Origin: Nocardioides sp. zg-1230
GTDB taxonomy: Bacteria > Actinomycetota > Actinomycetes > Propionibacteriales > Nocardioidaceae
Reading direction: 5' to 3'
NCBI RefSeq assembly: GCF_013155335.1
Contig: NZ_JABJQZ010000002.1
Location: 186,001 to 250,000 of the forward strand
DNA length: 64,000 nt
A program made the translations under genes and the position numbers. How positions within the stretch are numbered: the first letter of the stretch is position 1; each line of letters begins with the position of its first letter. Below are positions 9,003-17,456 of the stretch, piece by piece. Under the pieces are notes generated by a model. It was not told the DNA's origin, searched no databases, and saw only the letters and a list, made by a program, of their open reading frames with translations.

Positions 9003-10079
9003 ATGAGCACTCCCACCCGCGACCAGGTGCAGGCCGCCCCCAAGGTCCTGCTGCACGACCATCTCGACGGCGGGTTGCGTCCGCAGACGATCGTGGAGCT
9101 CGCCGCCGAGGTCGGCCACGAGCTGCCGGCCCAGGACGCCGAGTCCCTGGGCCACTGGTTCGCCGAGTCGGCCGACTCCGGCTCGCTCGTGCGCTACCTG
9201 GAGACCTTCGACCACACGGTCGCGGTGATGCAGACCGGCCCGGCGATCGCCCGCGTCGCCCGTGAGTGCGTCGAGGACCTCGCCGCCGACGGGGTCGTCT
9301 ACGCCGAGGTTCGCTACGCACCGGAGCAGCACGTCAGCGGTGGGCTGACCCTCGACGAGGTCGTCGCCGCGGTCCAGGAGGGCTTCGACGCCGCGATGGC
9401 CGCCAGCGGCGGCAGGATCGTCGTACGACAGCTGCTGACGGCCATGCGGCACCAGGCGCGGTCGATGGAGATCGCCGAGCTGGCCATCGCCTGGCGCGAC
9501 CGCGGCGTCGCCGGCTTCGACATCGCGGGCGCCGAGGCGGGCTTCCCGCCCACCCGCCACCTCGACGCCTTCGAGTACCTCCAGCGCGAGAACGCGCACT
9601 TCACGATCCACGCCGGCGAGGCCTTCGGCCTGCCCTCCATCTGGCAGGCGATCCAGTGGTGCGGCGCCGACCGGCTCGGCCACGGCGTGCGGATCATCGA
9701 CGACATTACCGTCCACGACGACGGCTCGGTCGAGCTGGGCCGGCTGGCGGCCTACGTGCGGGACAAGCGCATCCCGCTGGAGATGTGCCCGAGCTCCAAC
9801 ATCCAGACCGGCGCCGCGACGTCGTTCGCCGAGCACCCGATCGGGCTGCTGACCGACCTGCGCTTCCGGGTCACCGTCAACACCGACAACCGCCTGATGA
9901 GCGGCACGTCGATGACGCAGGAGATGTTCGGGCTGGTCGAGGCGTTCGGCTACACGCTCGAGGACCTGCGCTGGTTCACCATCAACGCGATGAAGTCGGC
10001 GTTCCTGCCGTTCGACGAGCGGCTCGCGATCATCGACGGGGTCGTCAAGCCGGGCTACGCGGCCCTCATCGCCGGCTAG
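9003..10079 (+). CDS. add: Adenosine deaminase
   Basis: 358-residue zinc enzyme converting adenosine and deoxyadenosine to inosine forms. Zinc and catalytic motifs are visible: LHDHLDGGL (HxH), [10 protein letters not shown] (catalytic His and Glu), RLGHGVRI, and [14 protein letters not shown] (Asp ligands). The ATG at the start is preferred to a TTG four codons upstream; TTGACC at 8971 is a candidate -35. It supplies inosine and deoxyinosine for the purine nucleoside phosphorylase encoded near 32 kb. Its last 14 bases overlap the end of the converging uridine-kinase-like gene. Confidence 0.95.
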   Translation: MSTPTRDQVQAAPKVLLHDHLDGGLRPQTIVELAAEVGHELPAQDAESLGHWFAESADSGSLVRYLETFDHTVAVMQTGPAIARVARECVEDLAADGVVYAEVRYAPEQHVSGGLTLDEVVAAVQEGFDAAMAASGGRIVVRQLLTAMRHQARSMEIAELAIAWRDRGVAGFDIAGAEAGFPPTRHLDAFEYLQRENAHFTIHAGEAFGLPSIWQAIQWCGADRLGHGVRIIDDITVHDDGSVELGRLAAYVRDKRIPLEMCPSSNIQTGAATSFAEHPIGLLTDLRFRVTVNTDNRLMSGTSMTQEMFGLVEAFGYTLEDLRWFTINAMKSAFLPFDERLAIIDGVVKPGYAALIAG

Positions 10080-10680
10080 CGGCGTCGGTGTCGGCGGACA
10101 GCTCGGCGTAGGCCTGGTCGCCCGTCGCCCGCCGGCATCCCTGCCGGACGGCGTGCGAGACGACCCGCTGCTGGTCGCGCAGCAGGGCCAGCCCGCGGCG
10201 CAGGAGCACCAGCGGCGGCTTGCGGTGCTCGCGCAGGTCGCGGGTGAGGCGACGCCAGAACGTCACGAGCGGGTGCTGGGTGATGCAGTAGGCGGCGGCG
10301 AGGATCCCCTCCTCGCGGCAGGTGGCCACCACGTCGGGGGCGAAGATGCCCTCCGCGACGAAGTGGGTGGCGCCGCCGAGCTCGACGGTGTGCGTGCCGC
10401 AGCGCCCGTTGCGGGCGATCTCGTAGACCGGCACCTCCGTGCGCCCGGTGGCGCACAGCTCGCGCAGCGCGGCCAACGCATCGGCCTCGTGCCAGGAGTC
10501 GGGGTGGTCCCAGTCGACGAGCCCGGCGTTCGCGCCGTGGGTGATGCGGGGGAGCGAGGGGTCGTCGCCGTCCTTGTAGAAGTCGTCGAGGCGCAGGACG
10601 GGGAGTCCGAGGCGCTCGGCGAGCCGGGACTTCCCGGCGCCGCTGGGTCCGGCCAGGACGACCACCTGGGCTGTGCTCAT
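10066..10680 (-). CDS. Uridine kinase-like P-loop protein
   Basis: 204-residue member of the P-loop NTPase superfamily. Walker A is [10 protein letters not shown] near the N-terminus; [10 protein letters not shown] and the following DWDHPDSW match the uridine kinase/phosphoribulokinase pattern for phosphate-acceptor binding. It would phosphorylate uridine (or cytidine), recovering nucleosides as nucleotides and so opposing the catabolic genes around it. An ATG five codons upstream (10695) is an alternative; neither has a good Shine-Dalgarno sequence. TACCCT (10714-10719, reverse strand) is a possible -10. The 3' end overlaps add by 14 bp. Confidence 0.8.
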   Translation of the reverse strand: MSTAQVVVLAGPSGAGKSRLAERLGLPVLRLDDFYKDGDDPSLPRITHGANAGLVDWDHPDSWHEADALAALRELCATGRTEVPVYEIARNGRCGTHTVELGGATHFVAEGIFAPDVVATCREEGILAAAYCITQHPLVTFWRRLTRDLREHRKPPLVLLRRGLALLRDQQRVVSHAVRQGCRRATGDQAYAELSADTDAASRR

Positions 10681-10777
10681 TTGTTGCGAACTCATTTCGT
10701 CGTTCGGCCACGGAGGGTAAAGGCTTGACATTAGTCTCGCCCAGACCCCCGATCGACACCTCTGTGGGAGGACCTCC

Positions 10778-12445
10778 ATGAGTCTCGACGACTCGACCGC
10801 GGCCGAGACCGCGGACAGCTCCGGCGGCCCGGGCGGACGCCCCGCCAAGACCTTCGTGCTGGGCGGGCTCGCGCTCGCGCTCGTCGTCGGCCTCATCGGC
10901 TTCTTCGCGGTGCGCGGTGCCAGCGGTGAGCCCGAGGGCGCCGACTGCATCTCCGAGGTGGTCACGCTGACCACCGCCCCGGTGATGGAGGACCTCGTCA
11001 ACGAGGCTGTCAAGGACGTCAACGAGGACGAGCCCTGCATCGACATCCAGGTCACGGCCGGCACCGTGAAGGACGTCGTCGCGCTGCTGAGCGACCCCAA
11101 CTCCGAGCTGCCCGAGATCTGGATCCCGGACAGCCCGACCTGGAAGGGCCAGCTGACCAGCGCCGGGTGGACCGGTACGCCGATCGCCGACGTGCTCGCC
11201 CAGACGCCGGTCGGCCTCATCGGCGGCCCCGCGGCCGAGGCCCCGGCCTCCTGGTCCGCCGTGCTCGACGGCGGCAGCCTGGCGATGGCCGACCCGAGCG
11301 CCGAGGGTGCCTCCGCGCTCGCGCTGCTCGCGCCGTACGCCGAGATGAAGAAGACGGGCGAGACCGCGCAGACCATCGAGGAGAAGACCGTCCCGGTCGC
11401 CCAGACCTACGGCGAGCGCGCCGTCGCCGGCAGCGCCAACGAGACCGACCTCTCCACCATCACCGCCTCCAGCACCCAGCTGGTGCCCGCGACCGAGCAG
11501 GCCTACCTGGCAGCCCGCCGCAGCAACGACCAGCTCGCGCTGGTGGCGCCGAAGACCGGCGTGCCGATGCTGCAGTACCCGCTGATCGACGTGAACCGCG
11601 GCAGCAAGGACATCCTCGCCTCCGGCGGCGACCTGTCCGCCCGCGTGGGCCGTGCCCTCGGCCGCTGGTTCTCCTCGAGCGCCGGCGTCGAGGCCATCGC
11701 GGCCGCGGAGCTGCGCGGTCCCGACGGGGCCCCGCTGCCCAACGACATCGGCCTCGGCAGCGCGCCGGTGCTCTCCAAGGTGCCGCAGAAGACCACCGAC
11801 GACACCCTGCGCCAGTGGCGCGTGCTCTCGGTGCCCTCCAGCATCCTCGCGGTCGTCGACCTCTCCGGGTCGATGAAGATGGCGATCGGCGACACCACCC
11901 GCATCGGGCTGGCCGTCACGGCGTCCCAGGTGGCGCTCGACGCCTTCCCGGCCCAGGCCCGGATCGGCATCTGGGGCTTCTCCAAGAACCGCGGCGAGGA
12001 CGGCACCTCGTGGGCCGAGTACTCGCCCCTCGATCGGCTCGACGCCCCGGGCGCCGACGGCAAGACCCACGGCGACGAGGTCCGGTCGATCGCCACCGCC
12101 CTCCCCGGCAAGGTGCGAGGCGGCACCGGTGTCATGGACACCACCCTGGCCGCCTACAAGCACGCGCAGGAGATGTGGGACCCGGCGTGGTTCAACTCCG
12201 TGGTCATCATGACCGACGGTGCGAGCGACGACTCGAGCTCGCTGTCGCTCGAGTCGCTCGTCAACCAGCTCAAGTCGCTGCGTGACCCGGCCAAGCCCGT
12301 CAAGGTGATCATCATCGGCATCTCGCAGGACGCCGACACCGGCGAGCTCGAGCAGATCGCGGCCGCCACCGGTGGTCAGAACTACCTCGTGAACAACCCC
12401 AACGAGATCCTCGGCGTGCTGGCCTCGGCCCTGCTCAACCGCTGA
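10778..12445 (+). CDS. Membrane-anchored solute-binding-like / von Willebrand A protein (paralogue 2)
   Basis: 555 residues. A polar Ser/Gly/Pro-rich cytoplasmic N-terminus of about 25 residues, one transmembrane helix (FVLGGLALALVVGLIGFFAV), a solute-binding-like region (CISEVVTLTTAPVMEDLV; LPEIWIPDSP), and a C-terminal vWA domain with MIDAS residues DLSGSM at about 361 and IMTDGAS. The start is supported by GGGAGGA upstream. Same architecture as the protein at 6887-8479, so the two look like an old duplication separated by maoC, add and the kinase gene. A strong terminator follows. The partner and ligand are unknown. Confidence 0.87.
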   Translation: MSLDDSTAAETADSSGGPGGRPAKTFVLGGLALALVVGLIGFFAVRGASGEPEGADCISEVVTLTTAPVMEDLVNEAVKDVNEDEPCIDIQVTAGTVKDVVALLSDPNSELPEIWIPDSPTWKGQLTSAGWTGTPIADVLAQTPVGLIGGPAAEAPASWSAVLDGGSLAMADPSAEGASALALLAPYAEMKKTGETAQTIEEKTVPVAQTYGERAVAGSANETDLSTITASSTQLVPATEQAYLAARRSNDQLALVAPKTGVPMLQYPLIDVNRGSKDILASGGDLSARVGRALGRWFSSSAGVEAIAAAELRGPDGAPLPNDIGLGSAPVLSKVPQKTTDDTLRQWRVLSVPSSILAVVDLSGSMKMAIGDTTRIGLAVTASQVALDAFPAQARIGIWGFSKNRGEDGTSWAEYSPLDRLDAPGADGKTHGDEVRSIATALPGKVRGGTGVMDTTLAAYKHAQEMWDPAWFNSVVIMTDGASDDSSSLSLESLVNQLKSLRDPAKPVKVIIIGISQDADTGELEQIAAATGGQNYLVNNPNEILGVLASALLNR

Positions 12446-12464
12446 TCCTCGCTGGCACAGGAAT

Positions 12465-12492
12465 GGGCCGTCACTCTCCGGAGTGACGGCCC
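12465..12492 (+). terminator. Rho-independent-type terminator after vWA paralogue 2
   Basis: Perfect 12-bp stem GGGCCGTCACTC / GAGTGACGGCCC with a TCCG loop, 19 bases after the stop codon, followed by a moderately T-rich run (GTTCCCGTTG). Confidence 0.8.
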
Positions 12493-12532
12493 GTTCCCGT
12501 TGTCGAGCTGCTCTCTCCGTCCCGGGCTCGCA

Positions 12533-12650
12533 CGGGGAACGCTCGGGCTGCTGAACCTGGCATTCCACTACCCGACGGTTCCCCACCCGGCTCCCTGGGG
12601 AACCATCAACACCTCGAACGCTCGGTCTGGGGTGCATCTGGTTCCCCACA
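12533..12650. repeat. Island of alternating GGTTCCCC repeats in a convergent intergenic region
   Basis: The word GGTTCCCC or its partial reverse complement GGGGAAC occurs four times in 118 bp, alternating in orientation (12533-12540, 12577-12584, 12597-12604, 12640-12647). The middle two form a 9-bp inverted repeat (GGTTCCCCA / TGGGGAACC) around 10 bases. The word AACGCTCGG also occurs twice (near 12539 and 12617). It lies between two terminators of converging genes, so it is not an obvious operator for either. It may be a small repeated element or part of an unannotated RNA. Confidence 0.5.
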
Positions 12651-12670
12651 CGCCCCCGACGGCGACAAAG

Positions 12671-12720
12671 AGAAAGCTCGAAGTCCACTCGCACCATGTG
12701 CGAGGGGACTTCGAGCTTCT
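12671..12720 (-). terminator. Terminator of the deoC-aldehyde dehydrogenase operon
   Basis: Long hairpin just after the stop of the short aldehyde dehydrogenase gene. Outer arms AGCTCGAAGTCC and GGACTTCGAGCT continue into CTCGCAC / GTGCGAG with a three-base loop. Read in the gene's direction the stem is followed by TTTCTCTTTG, a T-rich tail, so it fits a rho-independent terminator for the leftward operon. Confidence 0.82.
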
Positions 12721-12732
12721 CGGGTGTGTGGC

Positions 12733-13593
12733 TCAGACGCCGATCGGGTGCCAGACCGTCTTGGTCTCGAGGAACTGCGTCATCCGGTCGAGGCCGGGCT
12801 CGGCGAGCCAGTCGGTGTCGGGTGCGGGACGGCGTACGCGCTTGAGGTTGTCGGCCGCGGCCACCTCGAGCTCGGCGGCGAGCTCGGCGTCCTCGATGCC
12901 GGTCAGGTCGATGCCGTTGACGTCCATGTGCGAGGCCAGCCAGGGCGCGATCTCGGCCTGGGAACCGGTGAGCACGTTGACGACGCCGCCGGGCAGGTCG
13001 CTGGTGGCCATCACCTCGCCGAGGGTGATCGCGGGCAGCGGGTGGTCCTCGCTGGCGATCACGACGACGGTGTTGCCGGTGATGATGAGCGGCGCGACCA
13101 CGCTGACCAGGCCCAGGAGCGGCCCGCGGGGGGCGACGACGGCGATGACGCCGCTGGGCTCGGGCGTGGACAGGTTGAAGAACGGGCCGGCGACCGGGTT
13201 GGCGTTGCCGACGACCTGGGTGATCTTGTCGGCCCAGCCGGCGTACCAGACGAGGCGGTCGATCGCGGCGTCGACGGCGGCGCGGGCCTTGGCCGGGGTG
13301 ACGCCCTCCGAGGCGCGGATCTCGGCCTCGAACTGCTCACGACGGCCCTCGAGCACCTCCGCGACGCGGTAGACGACCTGGGCGCGGTTGTACGCCGTCT
13401 TCCCGGACCAGCCGCCGAACGCGGCACGGGCGGCGACGACCGCGTCGCGGGCGTCCTTCCGGGAGGCCTGGGCGGCGTTGGCGAGCAGACGGCCCTTGGC
13501 GTCGTTGACGACGTAGGAGCGGCCCGACTCCGAGCGGGGGAACTGGCCCCCGATGTAGAGCTTGTACGTCTTGCGTACGTCGATGCGGCTCAC
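12733..13593 (-). CDS. Truncated aldehyde dehydrogenase-family protein lacking the catalytic domain
   Basis: 286 residues, against about 480 for a complete aldehyde dehydrogenase. It carries the N-terminal part of the fold (YKLYIGGQF; PSGVIAVVAPRGPLLGLV; LPGGVVNVLTG) but stops where full-length enzymes have the active-site Glu and Cys; neither the ELGG nor the GQ-C motif is present. It ends in a compact tail (FLETKTVWHPIGV). The GTG start overlaps the stop of the full aldehyde dehydrogenase (GTGA), so they are co-translated. I infer a structural or regulatory partner of the active enzyme rather than decay, since the frame is clean and ends at a good terminator. Confidence 0.82.
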   Translation of the reverse strand: MSRIDVRKTYKLYIGGQFPRSESGRSYVVNDAKGRLLANAAQASRKDARDAVVAARAAFGGWSGKTAYNRAQVVYRVAEVLEGRREQFEAEIRASEGVTPAKARAAVDAAIDRLVWYAGWADKITQVVGNANPVAGPFFNLSTPEPSGVIAVVAPRGPLLGLVSVVAPLIITGNTVVVIASEDHPLPAITLGEVMATSDLPGGVVNVLTGSQAEIAPWLASHMDVNGIDLTGIEDAELAAELEVAAADNLKRVRRPAPDTDWLAEPGLDRMTQFLETKTVWHPIGV

Positions 13594-15035
13594 GCGTCCG
13601 CTCCCTTCAGGCTGGGCGTCTTGAGATAGGCCTCGAGGCCGTGGCGCCCGCCCTCGCGGCCGTAGCCGGACTCCTTGTAGCCGCCGAACGGCGAGGTCGG
13701 GTCGAACTTGTTGAACGTGTTGGCCCAGACCACGCCCGCGCGGAGGCGGTTGGCCATGGACAGGATGCGCGAGCCCTTGTCGGTCCACACGCCGGCCGAG
13801 AGGCCGAACGGCGTGTTGTTGGCCTTCTCGACCGCCTCGGACGGCGTGCGGAAGGTCAGCACGGACAGCACCGGGCCGAAGATCTCCTCGCGGGCGATCC
13901 GGTGGGCCTGCGACACGCCGGTGAAGATCGTCGGGGGGAACCAGTAGCCCTTGGTGGGCAGGTCGCAGGCGACCTCCCAGCGCTCGGCGCCCTCGGCGTC
14001 ACCGACCTCGGACAGCTCGCGGATGCGCATGAGCTGCTCGCCGGAGTTGATGGCGCCCACGTCGGTGTTCTTGTCGAGCGGGTCGCCCATGCGCAGCGTC
14101 GACATGCGGCGCTTGAGCCGCTCGAGCACCTCGTCGGCCACCGACTCCTGCACCAGCAGGCGCGAGCCCGCGCAGCAGACGTGGCCCTGGTTGAAGAAGA
14201 TGCCGTCGACGATGCCCTCGACGGCCTGGTCGATCGGGGCGTCGTCGAAGACGATGTTGGCGGCCTTGCCGCCGAGCTCGAGGGTGACCTTCTTGTCGCT
14301 GCCGGCGACGGCACGGGCGATCGCCTTGCCGACCTCGGTGGAGCCGGTGAAGGCCACCTTGTCGACGTCGGGGTGCGACACGATGGCGCGGCCCGTCTCA
14401 CCGGCGCCGGTGACGATGTTGACGACGCCCGGCGGCAGGTCGGCCTGCTGGCAGATCTCGGCGAACAGCAGCGCGGTCAGCGGGGTGGTCTCGGCCGGCT
14501 TGAGCACGACGGTGTTGCCGCAGGCCAGGGCCGGGGCGATCTTCCACGCCAGCATCAGCAGCGGGAAGTTCCAGGGGATGACCTGGCCGGCCACACCCAG
14601 CGGGGTCTCGCCGTAGCCGGAGTACTTCAGCTTGTCAGCCCAGCCGGCGTAGTAGAAGAAGTGGGCGGCGACGATCGGTACGTCGACGTCGCGCGACTCC
14701 TTGATCGGCTTGCCGTTGTCGATCGACTCCAGGACGGCGAGCTCGCGGCCGCGCTCCTGGATGATCCGGGCGATCCGGTAGAGGTACTTGGCGCGCTCGG
14801 CGCCGGACATCCGCGACCAGACGCGGGTGTAGGCGCGGCGGGCGGCCTTGACGGCCTCGTCGACGTCGGCGTCGCTGGCCTCGGCGACCTCGGCCAGCAC
14901 CTCCTCGGTGGCGGGGTTGACCGTCTTGAACGACGTGCCGTTGCCGTCGACGAACTCGCCGTTGATGAACAGGCCGTAGGACGGCTTGATGTCGACGATG
15001 GCGCGTGACTCGGGTGCGGGGGCGTACTCGAACAT
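13590..15035 (-). CDS. Aldehyde dehydrogenase
   Basis: 481-residue NAD(P)-dependent enzyme. Visible motifs: VIPWNFPLLM, the coenzyme-binding FTGSTEVGKAI, the general-base Glu in TLELGGKAANIV and the nucleophilic Cys in QGHVCCAGSR. It starts nine bases after deoC and overlaps the truncated paralogue. In this setting it most likely oxidises acetaldehyde, the product of DeoC cleavage, toward acetate. This role comes from position; the family has broad specificity. Confidence 0.92.
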   Translation of the reverse strand: MFEYAPAPESRAIVDIKPSYGLFINGEFVDGNGTSFKTVNPATEEVLAEVAEASDADVDEAVKAARRAYTRVWSRMSGAERAKYLYRIARIIQERGRELAVLESIDNGKPIKESRDVDVPIVAAHFFYYAGWADKLKYSGYGETPLGVAGQVIPWNFPLLMLAWKIAPALACGNTVVLKPAETTPLTALLFAEICQQADLPPGVVNIVTGAGETGRAIVSHPDVDKVAFTGSTEVGKAIARAVAGSDKKVTLELGGKAANIVFDDAPIDQAVEGIVDGIFFNQGHVCCAGSRLLVQESVADEVLERLKRRMSTLRMGDPLDKNTDVGAINSGEQLMRIRELSEVGDAEGAERWEVACDLPTKGYWFPPTIFTGVSQAHRIAREEIFGPVLSVLTFRTPSEAVEKANNTPFGLSAGVWTDKGSRILSMANRLRAGVVWANTFNKFDPTSPFGGYKESGYGREGGRHGLEAYLKTPSLKGADA

Positions 15036-15044
15036 GGTGGGACC

Positions 15045-16022
15045 TCAGTCCAGCGTGAAGTAGTCGGGACCGGAGTAGCGACCGGTCGTCATCTTGGTGC
15101 GCTGCATGAGCAGGTCGTTGAGCAGCGTGGAGGCGCCGAAGCGGAACCAGTCGGGGTCGAGCCAGTCGTCGCCGCAGATCTCGTTGACCATCACGAGGTA
15201 CTTGATGGCGTCCTTGGTGGTCTTGATGCCGCCGGCGGGCTTGACGCCGACCATCTGCCCGGTCTGCTCGCGGAAGTCGCGGACCGCCTCGAGCATGATC
15301 AGCGTGACCGGGAGGGTCGCGGCCGGCTGGACCTTGCCGGTGGAGGTCTTGATGAAGTGGCCGCCGGCCATCATCGCGAGCCAGCTGGCGCGACGCACGT
15401 TGTCGTAGGTCTGCAGCTCGCCGGTCTCGAAGATCACCTTGAGGTGCGCGTCCCCACACGCCTCCTTGACCTGGGCGATCTCCTCGAACACCTCGAGGTA
15501 GCGCCCGGAGAGGAACGCGCCGCGGTCGATGACCATGTCGATCTCGTCGGCGCCGGCCTCGACGGCGTCACGCGTGTCGGCGAGCTTGATGTCCATCGCC
15601 GCGCGGCCGCTGGGGAACGCCGTGGCGACGGCTGCGACGTGGACGCCGCTGTCGCCGAGAGTCTGCTTGGCGGTGGCGACCATGTCGGGGTAGACGCAGA
15701 CGGCCGCGGTGGCCGGGCACGTCGGGTCGGCGGGGTCGGGACGCATCGCCTTGGACGCGAGCGCGCGGACCTTGCCGTGGGTGTCCTGGCCCTCGAGCGT
15801 GGTCAGGTCGACCATCCGGATGGCCAGGTCGATGGCGTAGGCCTTCGACGTGGTCTTGATCGATCGGGTCGCCAGGCCGGCGGCGCGGGCCTCGCACCCG
15901 ACCTGGTCGACCCCGGGGAGTCCGTGGAGGAAGCGGCGGAGCGAGGACTCCGAGCGCACGATGTCGTCGAAGACGCCGGTCGCGGAGGCGGAGCTCGCCG
16001 TTGAGCTGGCAGTGGGTGTCAC
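15045..16022 (-). CDS. deoC: Deoxyribose-phosphate aldolase
   Basis: 325-residue class I aldolase that splits 2-deoxyribose-5-phosphate into acetaldehyde and glyceraldehyde-3-phosphate. Schiff-base Lys motif FIKTSTGK and the second active-site Lys in GVKPAGGIKT are intact, as is the Asp-bearing EIDMVIDRGAFLSG. It is longer than the E. coli enzyme (about 259) and close to the length of animal DERA. The GTG start is six bases after TATGCT (16029-16034), suggesting a leaderless message. It heads an operon with the two aldehyde dehydrogenase genes. Confidence 0.95.
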   Translation of the reverse strand: MTPTASSTASSASATGVFDDIVRSESSLRRFLHGLPGVDQVGCEARAAGLATRSIKTTSKAYAIDLAIRMVDLTTLEGQDTHGKVRALASKAMRPDPADPTCPATAAVCVYPDMVATAKQTLGDSGVHVAAVATAFPSGRAAMDIKLADTRDAVEAGADEIDMVIDRGAFLSGRYLEVFEEIAQVKEACGDAHLKVIFETGELQTYDNVRRASWLAMMAGGHFIKTSTGKVQPAATLPVTLIMLEAVRDFREQTGQMVGVKPAGGIKTTKDAIKYLVMVNEICGDDWLDPDWFRFGASTLLNDLLMQRTKMTTGRYSGPDYFTLD

Positions 16023-16100
16023 CGACCCAGCATAGAGTTGGCGCGGACGCCCCCGGCAATCCGCAGGGGGCCAATGTCTGCCCAAAACCGCGAGGAGATC

Positions 16101-16712
16101 ATGGCACGCCTGCAGGACGACGGTGAGGCCGTGGTGGAGCGGTTCCAGCCCACGAGCGGACGGCTCTCCGGATGGTCGGCGGTGGCGCTCAGCGCGACGC
16201 TCGTCGTCGCCGCGGTGGTCTACCGCGACCAGGGCTTCCCGGCGTGGGTGGGGGCGGCCGCGCTGCTGGTCGGCGTGCTCGCCTGGGCCTCGATGCTGCG
16301 CCCGGCGCTGTGGGCCACCGAGGAGCACCTGGTCATGCGCAACCTCGGCGAGACGGTCCGCATCCGGCTGGCCGCGGTCGAGGAGATGGCCGTGCGGCAG
16401 GTCCTCGCCGTCCGCGCCGGCGACCGGCGCCTGGTCAGCACCGTGCTCGGCCGCACGTGGCGCAAGACGGTCACCTCCCGCCGCGACCCGTCCGCCGCGG
16501 AGGAGGGCACGCGTGAGGGGATGAACTACGCCGACTGGGCCGAGCAGCGGCTCCGCGAGCTCGTCGATGCCGCTCGCGAGCGCACCGGAGTCACCGGCGG
16601 CTCGGAGGAGCAGCGCGCGCTCCCCGACGCCGTACGCCGTGAGCCGGCCGTGTTGCCCCTCGCCCTGATCGGGGCGGCAGCCCTGCTCCTGGTGGTCAGC
16701 TTCTTCCTGTGA
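16101..16712 (+). CDS. PH-domain-like membrane protein
   Basis: 203 residues. Two hydrophobic helices (AVALSATLVVAAVVY and AAALLVGVLAWASML) are followed by a bacterial PH-like segment (ALWATEEHLVMRNLGETVRI) and a C-terminal membrane helix ending the protein (ALIGAAALLLVVSFFL). The ATG used here has GAGGAG three bases upstream; an ATG at 16074 behind GGGGG would add nine residues. It diverges from deoC and converges on the TetR gene with a 17-bp overlap. Role unknown; such domains often mediate membrane or protein contacts. Confidence 0.72.
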   Translation: MARLQDDGEAVVERFQPTSGRLSGWSAVALSATLVVAAVVYRDQGFPAWVGAAALLVGVLAWASMLRPALWATEEHLVMRNLGETVRIRLAAVEEMAVRQVLAVRAGDRRLVSTVLGRTWRKTVTSRRDPSAAEEGTREGMNYADWAEQRLRELVDAARERTGVTGGSEEQRALPDAVRREPAVLPLALIGAAALLLVVSFFL

Positions 16713-17367
16713 CCTCGGCGTCGACGCGCCGCTCGATGCCGTCGAGCACCAGGGCGAGGCCGTAGTCGAACTCGTCGCCGTAGGCGTAGTCGCGTCCGAC
16801 GACCTGCTCGTTGACCATCTCGGCGAGATGGGGGTACGCGACGGCCAGGGGACCGAGGCCGGCGACGAAGTCGTCCGGGCTCTCGCCGGGCGCGAACGGC
16901 AGGTTCACCTCGGTGAGCACGAACCCGTAGACGTAGGCATCGAGCACCGAGAACGCGTGAGCGGCGAGCGCAATGGTGAAGCCGGCCGTGCGCAGGCAGC
17001 CGATGACCGCGTCGTGGTGGTGCAGCGTCGCGGGACCGGGGGAGCGGCGCGACTCGATGAGCCCGAGTCCCCACGGGTGCGAGGCCAGGACCGTGCGCGC
17101 GGAGTGTGCCCGCCTCTCCATCTCGGCGCGCCACGGGCCCGAGGCCGAGGGCGTGTCGATGCGCTCGAAGACCCAGTCGGCCAGCCCGTCGAGCAGCGCC
17201 TCCTTGCTCGCGACGTGGTGGTAGAGCGACATCGCCTCCACGTCGAGCTCGCGGCCGACGCTGCGCATGCTCACCCCGCCCAGCCCCGAGGCGTCGGCCA
17301 CCCGGCTGGCCGCGTCGACGACGCGCTGCGTCGACAGTGCTGGTCGAGCAAGAGGTGGTCTGGACAC
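16696..17367 (-). CDS. TetR-family transcriptional regulator (TetR_C type)
   Basis: 223-residue repressor. N-terminal helix-turn-helix around residues 14-60 (STQRVVDAASRVADASGLGG through LDVEAMSLYHHVASKEALL) and a ligand-binding C-terminal domain. The GTG start has AGGAG seven bases upstream. It is divergent from a quinone-oxidoreductase-like gene, and the 90-bp intergenic region carries two matching palindromes, CTTAC-N4-GTAAG, flanking a -10 box; these are the probable operators for both genes. The ligand is unknown. Confidence 0.85.
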   Translation of the reverse strand: MSRPPLARPALSTQRVVDAASRVADASGLGGVSMRSVGRELDVEAMSLYHHVASKEALLDGLADWVFERIDTPSASGPWRAEMERRAHSARTVLASHPWGLGLIESRRSPGPATLHHHDAVIGCLRTAGFTIALAAHAFSVLDAYVYGFVLTEVNLPFAPGESPDDFVAGLGPLAVAYPHLAEMVNEQVVGRDYAYGDEFDYGLALVLDGIERRVDAEVTGRS

Positions 17368-17389
17368 GGGCTGCTCCTGGGTTGGCTGA

Positions 17390-17438
17390 CTTACGGGCGT
17401 AAGGCTACTGTGTCGAACGCCGGACTTACAGGTGTAAG
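17390..17438. promoter_or_regulatory. Twin TetR-type operators around a promoter
   Basis: Two palindromes of identical arms, CTTACGGGCGTAAG (17390-17403) and CTTACAGGTGTAAG (17425-17438), 35 bp centre to centre. TACTGT (17406-17411), a good -10 for the rightward oxidoreductase gene, lies between them, with TTGGCT 18 bp upstream as a weak -35. Binding would block both divergent genes. Assignment to the adjacent TetR protein is inference. Confidence 0.75.
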
Positions 17439-17456
17439 GCACCAGGAGGAGATGTC

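Noticed and set aside
12533..12650. GGTTCCCC repeats considered as a CRISPR array
   Set aside because: Repeats are only eight bases, alternate in orientation, have unequal spacing and no cas genes are near.
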